Origin: Acholeplasmataceae bacterium
Lineage (GTDB): Bacteria; Bacillota; Negativicutes; Acidaminococcales; Acidaminococcaceae
Direction of reading: 5' to 3'
NCBI GenBank assembly: GCA_012744295.1
Contig: JAAYIB010000068.1
Location: forward strand, 1-18,439
DNA: 18,439 bases
Part shown: positions 7,960 through 15,482 of the stretch, piece by piece
Layout of the letters: the number at the start of each line of letters is the position of its first letter
Position numbering within the stretch: position 1 is the stretch's first letter
The notes under the pieces: model-generated
Seen by the model: only the letters and a program-made list of their open reading frames with translations
What the model was told of the DNA's origin: nothing
Database searches by the model: none
Translations under genes and position numbers: made by a program

Positions 7960-7988
7960 TTATTAGAAAAACTTTGACAAACTGACAA
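7960..7988 (-). promoter_or_regulatory. Possible promoter of the C_GCAxxG_C_C gene
   Basis: On the minus strand TTGTCA (7983-7988) is followed after 17 bp by TAATAA (7960-7965). The -35 is good and the -10 weak. The spacing and its position just before the ribosome site support it. Confidence 0.4.
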
Positions 7989-8000
7989 ACCTTCCAACCT

Positions 8001-8438
8001 CTATCTTAAACCATTTAGGTTGTCTTCACTGACAATATTTATGCCGAGGCTTAAAAGTCTGTCGGCTGTTATGCCGTTGCCGGAAATTCTTTTACCGGAA
8101 AATGTCCCGTCATAAATAACGCCGGCTCCGCAGGAAGGGCTGCGAGCCTTCAGCACTGCCTGACTGCAGCCGTGTCTTTCCGCAATTTCCGCCGTTTTTT
8201 CCGCACCGAGGATAAAATTCGCGGTGACGTCGGCGCCCTCTTTGTCTATGACCCGGCCTCCGAGGATTTCGGCGGGCGGCCGCGGCACGGACAAGCCGCC
8301 GAGCAGTTCGGGGCAGACCGGTATAAGCTCGTATTTTCTCGACAAAAGACTTACTTCTTCGCTGACGGCCTCTTCGCCGTTATACCTCGAGCGGATGCCA
8401 AGCAGGCAAGCGCTCACAATTATTGCTTCCTTAGCCAT
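8001..8438 (-). CDS. DUF523 family protein
   Basis: The 145-residue product is a complete DUF523 protein, a family of unknown biochemical function often found alone or fused to DUF1722. The family signatures are visible: SACLLGIRSRYNG (Cys11), PVCPELLGGLSVPRPPAEI (Cys42) and GCSQAVLKARSPSCG (Cys91, Cys103). The four conserved cysteines suggest metal, cluster or thiol chemistry, but this is inference. ATG at 8438 comes 4 nt after the holA stop with only a weak G-rich ribosome site, suggesting that it is the last gene of the comEA-comEC-holA transcript. Family assignment is firm, function open. Confidence 0.9.
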   Translation of the reverse strand: MAKEAIIVSACLLGIRSRYNGEEAVSEEVSLLSRKYELIPVCPELLGGLSVPRPPAEILGGRVIDKEGADVTANFILGAEKTAEIAERHGCSQAVLKARSPSCGAGVIYDGTFSGKRISGNGITADRLLSLGINIVSEDNLNGLR

Positions 8439-8442
8439 CCCG

Positions 8443-9498
8443 TCAACCCTTTCCGCTTTCCGCGCGCAAAAGCACGATCAGCAGTTCTTCCAACAGTCTG
8501 AGGCGTCTGCCGCCCTTTCTCAGCTCGACGTTTAAGCGAGCCATGCCCGTAAGGCACTCCTCCAGGCTTTGTATGCTGAAATTGCGGGTTTGGGCCATTG
8601 TTTTCTGTACAACGAAAGGATGCATTTTCAACTCAGACGCAATCTCCTCCCTGCCGGCGCCCGCTTCGGCCATTTCCTTGACCTGCAGCAGCCTCCGGAG
8701 CTGGGATGACACCATAGCGCTTATTCTTAAAACATTGGTTCCGCGCTTTTCCTCGAGTGCAAGCAGGCTCAGCATGCTTGCAATTCTCTTTTCGGCAATG
8801 GCGTTGTTCAAGGCAAAGGCGGAAACCTCGGGCAGCTCGGCAAAGATTTGCCCCACGTCCTCGCGCGTCCATGATTTTCGTAGCCCTGCGTAAACAGAAA
8901 GCTTCTCAATTTCCTTGCTTAAAAGTACCAGCGGCACGTTTTCCGTGTCCGACATGTATTCGATTATTAATTCCGCCGCGCCCCTATCCCACTGGCAGCC
9001 ATATTTTGCCGCCTCTTGTTCGAGCCACGGTTTCAGGTTGTAGACCTTCAGTGACTTGCTTTCAACGATTCCCGCAACCGTCTGCATCCTCTTGTAAAAC
9101 TTGGAGCGCTTATCCAGTTTTGTCACCAGACAAACCACCTGGCAGAAGTCGGGCACATTGCCCAAAATCTCTGCCAATTTAAGCTGCTCCTCCTTGCGCG
9201 ACTCGCTGTCCTGCTGTTTGTCCTGCTTCAGCATTCTCGGCTCCTTGAGCAATATAACGCTTTTTCCGGAAAAAAAAGGATAACTGTTGACGGCGGCCGC
9301 AAGCTCCGGCAACGACACGTCTTTTTCAAAAACTCCGACAGACCTGTCGCGTGCTTCAACACCGGCAAAAACGGCAGAAATAAGCTCCTGGGTGACGATT
9401 TCCTTGAAGTAGTCCTCTTCACCCCAAACAATGACTACTCCAGGTATTTCCTCTTTTCTTTTAATGCTTGCAAGCAAGTTCTCCGCCGTTATTTCCAT
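8443..9498 (-). CDS. holA: DNA polymerase III delta subunit
   Basis: HolA opens the beta sliding clamp within the clamp-loader complex. The product is about 351 residues, normal for the family. Visible features are the N-terminal ATPase-like fold without nucleotide-binding motifs (GVVIVWGEEDYFKEIVTQEL), the central segment VPLVLLSKEIEKLSVYAG, and the C-terminal helical domain with ALEEKRGTNVLRISAMVSSQLRRLLQVKEM. I chose ATG at 9498, six bases after GGAG; an adjacent ATG at 9501 is equally possible. A longer frame from GTG 9531 overlaps the end of comEC and adds residues outside the family. It lies directly after comEC, a linkage often seen in Firmicutes, where rpsT is commonly also nearby, as it is here. 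Confidence 0.93.
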   Translation of the reverse strand: MEITAENLLASIKRKEEIPGVVIVWGEEDYFKEIVTQELISAVFAGVEARDRSVGVFEKDVSLPELAAAVNSYPFFSGKSVILLKEPRMLKQDKQQDSESRKEEQLKLAEILGNVPDFCQVVCLVTKLDKRSKFYKRMQTVAGIVESKSLKVYNLKPWLEQEAAKYGCQWDRGAAELIIEYMSDTENVPLVLLSKEIEKLSVYAGLRKSWTREDVGQIFAELPEVSAFALNNAIAEKRIASMLSLLALEEKRGTNVLRISAMVSSQLRRLLQVKEMAEAGAGREEIASELKMHPFVVQKTMAQTRNFSIQSLEECLTGMARLNVELRKGGRRLRLLEELLIVLLRAESGKG

Positions 9499-9509
9499 CA
9501 TACGCTCCG

Positions 9510-11867
9510 CTAAAAATATTCTTTCTGACACCGATAACTATAACACGCGCAATTTAAACCGTCAAAAACAACTTTGACGTTGCCGTCCCTGTCAGTCCGA
9601 GCAATCCTGGCACCAATGCCTTGCAGCTTTTCCAAAGTCTCGGGAGCCGGGTGACCGAAACGATTATCCGCCCCGACTGAAATCACCGTCAGGCGCGGAG
9701 CCGCGGCATGCAGGAATTCTTCCCCCGATGAGGTTTTGGAACCATGATGCGACACCTTCAGCACATCCGTCCTGACCTCTTCACTCACTGCCAGAAGTTC
9801 CTCCTCGGCGGTGGCATCTCCCGTAAAAACAAAACTCCTGCCGCCCTCTTCCACCTTGATTATCGCCGAGCGCTCATTACCGCCGCCGTATGCGGACCCG
9901 GGCACGCCTGTGGGCGCCGCGAGCACTGTTATGACGGCTCTCCCAAGCTTATGGCGTTGGCCGCTCTTGATAAATTCACAGCGGCTTTGCCCCGCTTCCT
10001 GTAAAAGTCTTGCTATGTCTTCGCTCTCGTCCTGTGGCGGCAGCAAAAGGCAATCTATGGGAACGCTGCGTGCAACCGCCGCCGCCCCGCCCGCATGGTC
10101 GTGATGGCCGTGGCTGATGATCAGCACGTCCAGCCGGTCGATGCCGAGATATCTTAAAAAAGGTACGATTATCCGCTCTCCGGTGTCATAATTGCCCGGC
10201 AGACCCCCCGCGTCAATCAAAATGGTTTTCTTTTCCGGCGTCACGACAAGGGCCGCGTCACCTTGGCCTACATCAATGAAATAGGCCGTAAAGGCCTGCC
10301 CGGCAAAGTGTCTGAAAACAAACGGCGCCGCCAGGGAAAGGCAGCAGGCCAAAACCACCGCCAGCCTTTGCCGTTTCTGCCAATTGTTGAACGGCGCCAG
10401 GGCAAACAGGTTAAACAAAAGAAGGAAATAGCTGAGGGCAAAAGCTCCCGGTACGGCAGGCACGGTTATACACCCTGCCGGCCATGCGGCCAAAAGACCG
10501 GTCAGCAGCAACGCAGGAGACAGGGCAAGACTTGCGCTTAATAAAAAGACGGTGCCGACCGGCCTGAAAACAAGTCCCAAAAAGAGCCCGAGCATCGTCA
10601 GCAGCACTATGGCCTCGACAATTGGCACGATAACGAGATTAGCCAGAAGCGAACTCACTGAAATCCGGTGAAAGTAGTGAACAAGCAGGGGAAGCGCCGG
10701 CAACTGGGCCCCGATTGTTACCGCGAGACCTGCCGCCAGAGTGTTTCCTATCTTAGCAGAAAGAAGCTCTTCAAGCCGTGGAACAAGGCAAATCAGTCCT
10801 GCCGTACAGACAAAGGACAGCTGGAAACCTACGTCCAGAAGCCACAGGGGATTATAACAAAGCATGGCGACGGCGGTAAAGGAGAGCACCGCGCCCCTGT
10901 CTTCCCTTCTATCGAACCAGCGGCCACCGAGCATGGCAAGCCCCATCAGGGTCGAACGCCAAACCGGGGGCGCAAAGCCGCAGAGCAATGCATAGGAAAC
11001 AATTGTGAACGCAGACGCTGCAAGCGTTATCCTTCTCCCCACCCGCGCACTCTTACCCAGAAAAAGCATGAAGCCAACCAAAAGGGCGATGTGGCTTCCC
11101 GATACCGACAGGATGTGGACGATCCCCGTTCTTGAAAAGTCTCTGACCGTTTCTTCGTCAATTCCCTCATAGCCCCCGAGCGTCATTCCGGCAAGAATTG
11201 CGGCATCCCTGGCAGGCATTGCGTCAAACAGCCGGGATCTCATTTGCGCGCTGCAGGCGGCCAGGGCGTGGCGCCAGGTTTTCTTTGCCGGACGGTACCG
11301 GGCATCAACTGCCTTTATCGACATGCTGCCGGCGATGCCCCCGGCCCTGGCCGCCTGTTCGGAATCAAACACGCCTGGGTTGGCAAAGCCCCTGACGGGT
11401 TTTAGTTTTCCTCTTACAAGCAGACTGCCGCCAGCTTTGATAAACCGGGCCTCAGGCGGGACACCGGATATGACAAGGCGCAGAAGACCCTGTGCAGGCA
11501 GCGTCAGGTTGTCCTGCCGCACGTAACCACAGTCCAGATACATCGCAAAAGTGCCGTCCCTGATTTTCTTTATCGTGCCCGGCACAATATCGCCGCCGGC
11601 GATTACTTCGCGGCCAACAAACTGCCGAAGCCCTTCAAGCTCTCTAAGTGCTGCGGCGCTCCCGACAAAAGTTCCGCAAAGGAAAAACAACAACAGTGCC
11701 GCGCCAAGCAAAGTTTCAAGGCTTTTGTCACGAAACCGCAGGCAGACGTACAGCGCAAGGGCAAGGGCTAAGACAAACACGGGCCAAAACGCGTGGGCAG
11801 CTTCACGATAACAAAGACTTAGATAATCGCCCAGACAGAACGATAAGGCACACCAAAGAGCACCCAC
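9510..11867 (-). CDS. comEC: ComEC/Rec2 family DNA uptake channel protein
   Basis: ComEC forms the inner-membrane channel through which single-stranded DNA enters during transformation. The 785-residue product has the full architecture. N-terminal membrane helices and an OB-like DUF4131 region (about 1-200) come first, then the multi-helix competence domain (about 220-520, with VSGSH near 255-259). A C-terminal metallo-beta-lactamase domain (about 527-770) has IDVGQGDA (531-538), DAGG (552-555), SHGHHDHAGG (585-594), FTGDA (691-695) and VSHHGS (705-710). The metal ligands are intact, so this domain could be a nuclease. The start is GTG at 11867, 6 nt after AGAGG and one base after the comEA stop, implying tight coupling. 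No frameshift is seen, so the gene looks functional. Confidence 0.95.
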   Translation of the reverse strand: MGALWCALSFCLGDYLSLCYREAAHAFWPVFVLALALALYVCLRFRDKSLETLLGAALLLFFLCGTFVGSAAALRELEGLRQFVGREVIAGGDIVPGTIKKIRDGTFAMYLDCGYVRQDNLTLPAQGLLRLVISGVPPEARFIKAGGSLLVRGKLKPVRGFANPGVFDSEQAARAGGIAGSMSIKAVDARYRPAKKTWRHALAACSAQMRSRLFDAMPARDAAILAGMTLGGYEGIDEETVRDFSRTGIVHILSVSGSHIALLVGFMLFLGKSARVGRRITLAASAFTIVSYALLCGFAPPVWRSTLMGLAMLGGRWFDRREDRGAVLSFTAVAMLCYNPLWLLDVGFQLSFVCTAGLICLVPRLEELLSAKIGNTLAAGLAVTIGAQLPALPLLVHYFHRISVSSLLANLVIVPIVEAIVLLTMLGLFLGLVFRPVGTVFLLSASLALSPALLLTGLLAAWPAGCITVPAVPGAFALSYFLLLFNLFALAPFNNWQKRQRLAVVLACCLSLAAPFVFRHFAGQAFTAYFIDVGQGDAALVVTPEKKTILIDAGGLPGNYDTGERIIVPFLRYLGIDRLDVLIISHGHHDHAGGAAAVARSVPIDCLLLPPQDESEDIARLLQEAGQSRCEFIKSGQRHKLGRAVITVLAAPTGVPGSAYGGGNERSAIIKVEEGGRSFVFTGDATAEEELLAVSEEVRTDVLKVSHHGSKTSSGEEFLHAAAPRLTVISVGADNRFGHPAPETLEKLQGIGARIARTDRDGNVKVVFDGLNCACYSYRCQKEYF

Positions 11868-11868
11868 G

Positions 11869-12474
11869 CTATACCTCTAAAAACTCTTTCATTTTGTCGA
11901 ATTTCGCCTTACCGATGCCTTTAACCTTCATTATGTCCTCAATCTTTTCAAAGCGCTGCCTGCTTCTGTAATCAATGATTTTAGCAGCCGTGGCCGGCCC
12001 TATGCCCGGCAGTTCTTCAAGTTCCGCAGTGCTTGCGTTATTCAGATTGATGCGCAGAATGCCTTCTGCCCTGATCCCGGTCTCAGCGCCCGTTCCTCCG
12101 CCCGTGCTTTGTCCGCCTGCCGTTTTAAGAGCTGCCCTCTTCCTGCTTAATGCCGGAACGTTAATCTGCATTCCGTCCTTGCACTTACGAGCAAGGTTGA
12201 CTTTCTCAACATTCGCCTCGGAAGTCATGCCGCCGGCTATCGCTATGGCATCTTTAGCCCTGCTGTCTGCCGGCACTTCGTACAGACCGGGATTTACAAC
12301 CGCGCCGCTCACGTACACCGTAATCCCTCCGGGGCTTGGCAGCGCAAGACGCTCACCGTCCGCCAGAACCCCTTCCTCAAGGCGGCCCGGTCTGCTCAGC
12401 CAAACGCTGATTCCTGAAAGAACAAGCACCAGCACGATAATAACTGCTGCTTTCTTTCTCTCCCACTGCTCCAT
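11869..12474 (-). CDS. comEA: ComEA, membrane-anchored DNA receptor with helix-hairpin-helix
   Basis: ComEA binds incoming double-stranded DNA at the outer face of the membrane and passes it to ComEC. The 201-residue product has an N-terminal membrane anchor (about 8-27, AAVIIVLVLVLSG), a SLBB domain (about 50-110, ITVYVSGAVVNPGLYEVP and GGMTSEANVEKVNLA), a Gly/Thr-rich linker, and two helix-hairpin-helix motifs (about 142-200, INLNNASTAELEELPGIGP and IMKVKGIGKAKFDKM). ATG at 12474 is the natural start just before the anchor. The frame is open 51 codons further upstream, but that stretch covers a hairpin and promoter-like sequence and has no ribosome site. A G-rich run upstream is the only candidate ribosome site. 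Confidence 0.93.
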   Translation of the reverse strand: MEQWERKKAAVIIVLVLVLSGISVWLSRPGRLEEGVLADGERLALPSPGGITVYVSGAVVNPGLYEVPADSRAKDAIAIAGGMTSEANVEKVNLARKCKDGMQINVPALSRKRAALKTAGGQSTGGGTGAETGIRAEGILRINLNNASTAELEELPGIGPATAAKIIDYRSRQRFEKIEDIMKVKGIGKAKFDKMKEFLEV

Positions 12475-12494
12475 AGTCAGCCGTCCCCCCCAAC

Positions 12495-12543
12495 AAAAAG
12501 ACTCACCCCAGTCGCCTGTGATGGCGTTACTGTAGGTGAGTCT
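12495..12543 (-). terminator. Terminator-like hairpin in the comEA leader
   Basis: On the minus strand AGACTCACC (12543-12535) pairs perfectly with GGTGAGTCT (12507-12499). Inside the loop AGT/ACT and CGCC/GGCG also pair, making one long interrupted stem, followed by TTTTTG. It resembles an intrinsic terminator but stands just 5' of the comEA start, about 90 nt after the real leuS terminator. It may be an attenuator, or may limit entry of upstream transcripts. Confidence 0.6.
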
Positions 12544-12586
12544 GCAATAGCGTCGTAAAAAGAACCGGGATTCCGTTACAGCTATT

Positions 12587-12615
12587 ATGTTAGCACTCTC
12601 TAAAACATTTTTCAA
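12587..12615 (-). promoter_or_regulatory. Possible promoter of comEA-comEC-holA
   Basis: On the minus strand TTGAAA (12610-12615) is followed after 17 bp by TAACAT (12587-12592), between the leuS terminator and the comEA leader hairpin. Each box matches the consensus imperfectly. Confidence 0.45.
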
Positions 12616-12628
12616 ATCCTGCTGCATG

Positions 12629-12662
12629 AAAAGGGGAGAAGGAGTCTGTCCTCCTTCTCCCC
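12629..12662 (-). terminator. Intrinsic terminator of leuS
   Basis: A perfect 12 bp stem GGGGAGAAGGAG/CTCCTTCTCCCC with a 6-base loop is followed on the minus strand by TTTT. It starts 5 nt after the leuS stop codon. Confidence 0.88.
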
Positions 12663-12667
12663 TTCAT

Positions 12668-15157
12668 TTACTGCCTGATGACGATGTTGACAAGCCGTTT
12701 CGGGACGCAAACGACCCTGACGATTTCACTGTCTCCGATCAATTCCTTGATTTTGGGGTCAGCAAGGGCAAAAGCTTCCAGCTCTTCCTTGGTCGCCTCG
12801 GACGGAACAATGACGCGTTCCCTGCCCTTGCCGTTAATTTGCAGCATGACTTCAACCTCGGCAACCTTCATTGCTTCCTCGTCATATGCCGGCCAGTTCT
12901 GAGCGTGGACGCTGCCTTCAGTGCCCCCGAGCCTTTCCCAGAGTTCTTCCGTAATGTGCGGAACAAAAGGTGCCAGCATGCGCAGAAGAGCCGAAACGGC
13001 TTCAAAAACAAGTCCTTGCTTCGGGTTTTCCTGTTTTTCCTTATAAGCATACAGAGCATTGACAAGTTCCATCATGGCGCTGATGGCCGTATTGAAATTG
13101 AAACGCTGCTCGATGTCGTCTGTGACCTTTTTGATGCTGGTATGAAGCACGCGCCTCAATTCCCGATCTGCGTCATCCAGCTCTTTCGGGTCGCAATGCG
13201 CCTGCTGCAGCGAAAGCCTGCCGTCAAAGTGGGCAACGATACGCCAGACCCTGTTCAGGAAACGGAACGAGCCTTCGACGCCCTGGTCGCTCCACTCCAG
13301 TTCCCTTTCGGGCGGAGCCGCAAACAAAATGAAGAGGCGCGCCGTATCGGCGCCGAACTTGCTGATTATTTCCTCGGGTGAAACAACGTTGCCAAGTGAT
13401 TTTGACATCTTGGCCCCGTCCTTGATTACCATGCCCTGTGTCAGGAGATTCTTGAAGGGCTCGCCCGCTTCCACCAAACCGGCGTCGCGCAGAACCTTCA
13501 TGAAAAAACGGGAATAAAGCAAATGCAGAATCGCGTGTTCAATGCCGCCGATGTATTGGTCAACAGGCATCCAGTGGTTGACTGTTTCCTTAGCAAAAGG
13601 CAGCTCGGCGTTTTTCGGGTCCGTATAGCGCAGATAGTACCAGGACGAGCAGAGGAAAGTATCCATTGTATCGGTTTCCCGCTTAGCCTTGGTTTTGCAC
13701 ACCGGGCAGAGGCAATTGACAAATTCCTCCGAGGTGGCAAGCGGCGAAACGTTACCGCTCGTAAAATCGACATTTTGTGGGAGTCTGACGGGCAGCTGCT
13801 CCTCGGGGACAAGGACCGGTCCGCATTCGGGGCAGTAGATGATGGGAATGGGGGCGCCCCAGTAGCGTTGGCGGCTGACAAGCCAATCCCGCAGACGGTA
13901 ATTGACACGGCGCGAGCCTATGCCTATGCTCTCGATTTCATCCATGATTTCGCCCATGGCGGTGACGTTGTCCATACCGTCAAACTTGCCTGAATTTACC
14001 ATGACGCCGCTTTCTTCATATGCGCCGTCCATCTCTTCAAGACTTAATTCCTTATCTTTCGGTTGAATAACGACAACCTTGTCGATGCCGTATTTATTGG
14101 CAAACATCCAGTCACGAGCGTCATGCGTGGGAACGCCCATGACCGCTCCGGTACCGTATTCGTACAGGACGTAATTGGTAATCCAGAGCTGCACCTTGCG
14201 GCCCGTCAGAGGATGCGTGCAGTAATAGCCCGTAAACATCCCTTCTTTTTCCGACTCGCTCGAGGTCCTTTCCAGATCGGACTGATGCCTTACCTTTTCG
14301 CAGAAGGCCTTCAATTCCGCCGCAGCCGGGTTTGCGGCAAGGATTTTGGCGACAATGGGATGCTCAGGCGGAACCACGACAAAGGTCACACCGTAAATCG
14401 TATCCGGCCTGGTCGTATAAACCGCAATTTTTTCATTGAGTTCCGGCGCTTCAAAGCTGAATTCGAGACCTTCGCTGCGGCCGATCCAGTTTTTCTGCAT
14501 GATTTTGACGCGTTCCGGCCAGCCGTCAAGCTCCTGCAGGTCTGCCAAAAGCTCTTCGGCATAGTCAGTTATCTTAAAGAACCATTGTTCAAGGTCCTTT
14601 TTGTCCACGTTTGAATCACAGCGCCAGCATCTGCCGTCGATTACCTGCTCGTTGGCAAGAACGGTATTGCAGGAATCGCACCAGTTGACGGCGGATTTCT
14701 TTTTGACAGCGAGTCCTCTTTTATAGAAAAGTTCAAAGAACCATTGCGTCCATTTATAATAGTCCTCTTTGCAGGTAGTCACTTCCCTGTCCCAATCATA
14801 CGACAGACCCAGTTCCTTTTGCTGGCGGGTCATGTTTGCTATATTCTCCAGCGTCCATTTCGCGGGATGGATGCCATGCTTGATGGCGGCGTTTTCTGCC
14901 GGCATGCCGAAAGAATCCCACCCCATGGGATGAAGGACGTTGAAGCCTTTCATAGTGCGAAAACGCGCGACAACGTCTCCGATTGAGTAGTTGCGAACGT
15001 GACCCATATGCAGATTTCCGGATGGATAGGGAAACATTTCCAGAACATAGGACTTGGGTTTGTTCTCATCAATTTCTGTTTTGAACGCCTTTGTCTCTTC
15101 CCACACTTTTTGCCATTTTGTTTCCAATTCATGCGGACTGTACTTTTCCTCGATCAT
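12668..15157 (-). CDS. leuS: Leucyl-tRNA synthetase
   Basis: LeuRS charges tRNA-Leu with leucine and edits mischarged products. The 829-residue product is normal for the bacterial type. Visible are the class I signature HMGH (50-53, within YPSGNLHMGHVRNYS), two Cys-pair knuckles (CDSCN...CWRC and CPECG...CPVC), the editing domain with TTRPDTIYG and GTGAVMGVP, the tRNA-facing WYYLRYTDPKN segment and the KMSKS loop at about 583-587. An anticodon-binding helical domain follows (LAPFVPHITEELW). ATG at 15157 is preceded by GGGAGG about 11 nt upstream; the open frame further upstream runs through the T-box terminator and is not coding. Expression should respond to uncharged tRNA-Leu through the T-box leader. 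Confidence 0.97.
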   Translation of the reverse strand: MIEEKYSPHELETKWQKVWEETKAFKTEIDENKPKSYVLEMFPYPSGNLHMGHVRNYSIGDVVARFRTMKGFNVLHPMGWDSFGMPAENAAIKHGIHPAKWTLENIANMTRQQKELGLSYDWDREVTTCKEDYYKWTQWFFELFYKRGLAVKKKSAVNWCDSCNTVLANEQVIDGRCWRCDSNVDKKDLEQWFFKITDYAEELLADLQELDGWPERVKIMQKNWIGRSEGLEFSFEAPELNEKIAVYTTRPDTIYGVTFVVVPPEHPIVAKILAANPAAAELKAFCEKVRHQSDLERTSSESEKEGMFTGYYCTHPLTGRKVQLWITNYVLYEYGTGAVMGVPTHDARDWMFANKYGIDKVVVIQPKDKELSLEEMDGAYEESGVMVNSGKFDGMDNVTAMGEIMDEIESIGIGSRRVNYRLRDWLVSRQRYWGAPIPIIYCPECGPVLVPEEQLPVRLPQNVDFTSGNVSPLATSEEFVNCLCPVCKTKAKRETDTMDTFLCSSWYYLRYTDPKNAELPFAKETVNHWMPVDQYIGGIEHAILHLLYSRFFMKVLRDAGLVEAGEPFKNLLTQGMVIKDGAKMSKSLGNVVSPEEIISKFGADTARLFILFAAPPERELEWSDQGVEGSFRFLNRVWRIVAHFDGRLSLQQAHCDPKELDDADRELRRVLHTSIKKVTDDIEQRFNFNTAISAMMELVNALYAYKEKQENPKQGLVFEAVSALLRMLAPFVPHITEELWERLGGTEGSVHAQNWPAYDEEAMKVAEVEVMLQINGKGRERVIVPSEATKEELEAFALADPKIKELIGDSEIVRVVCVPKRLVNIVIRQ

Positions 15158-15200
15158 AGCTTCTATACCCTCCCAAATTTTACAGGTTCCGGGGAAAACA

Positions 15201-15428
15201 AAAAAACCTTTCCGCCACATAGCAGAAAGGGACGAGATAACCCGCGGTACCACCCTGTTTGTCAGCCCAAGCCGACCACTTAGAAATCTTTAACGCGGAC
15301 AAGCGTCTTATGTTTTTGCATAAGCTCCTTTGCGGTGAGTTCGTCTTTTTTATGCATTGACTTGCATCAACCGTCAACTTTCTGTAACATAAGGTTAAGA
15401 CTAATAGTCCGCTTCATCGGATTTAACG
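15201..15428 (-). ncRNA. T-box riboswitch leader of leuS
   Basis: The conserved T-box AGGGTGGTACCGCG is present on the minus strand at 15256-15243. Upstream, stem I has a base GCGG/CCGC (15412-15409 and 15335-15332) and GTCTT/AAGAC arms enclosing a specifier loop containing GAA-CTC-A. The specifier CTC (15339-15337) is a leucine codon, agreeing with leuS. A further hairpin CTTATG/CATAAG lies at 15307-15324. Downstream, CCTTTCTGC/GCGGAAAGG with a following T-run (15230-15201) is the terminator, which competes with the T-box antiterminator. Uncharged tRNA-Leu (GAG) should stabilise the antiterminator and turn leuS on. All parts agree, so the call is strong; the fold itself was not computed. Confidence 0.95.
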
Positions 15429-15433
15429 AATTC

Positions 15434-15462
15434 ATTATATATTAGAGACAATTAATTGTCAA
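15434..15462 (-). promoter_or_regulatory. Consensus promoter of leuS
   Basis: On the minus strand a perfect TTGACA (15457-15462), a 17 bp spacer and a perfect TATAAT (15434-15439) occur just before the T-box leader. The -35 lies inside a 14 bp palindrome, GACAATTAATTGTC (15447-15460). Confidence 0.9.
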
Positions 15463-15482
15463 TTACAGAAGGAGTCAGACAA

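Noticed and set aside
12590..12598. TTAGCACTC, one arm of CIRCE, near the comEA promoter
   Set aside because: The second arm GAGTGCTAA is absent after the 9-base spacer, so HrcA control is not supported; a chance half-site.
12475..12627. Extended N-terminus of comEA (51 extra codons)
   Set aside because: The stretch lies over the terminator-like hairpin and promoter, has no ribosome site, and the membrane anchor begins naturally at the ATG at 12474.
12587..13381. 264-codon plus-strand open frame opposite the end of leuS
   Set aside because: It covers the leuS terminator and the conserved anticodon-binding domain in antisense and has no ribosome site or recognisable motif.
15158..15253. Extended N-terminus of leuS
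   Set aside because: It would translate through the T-box terminator hairpin; LeuRS begins normally at the ATG at 15157.
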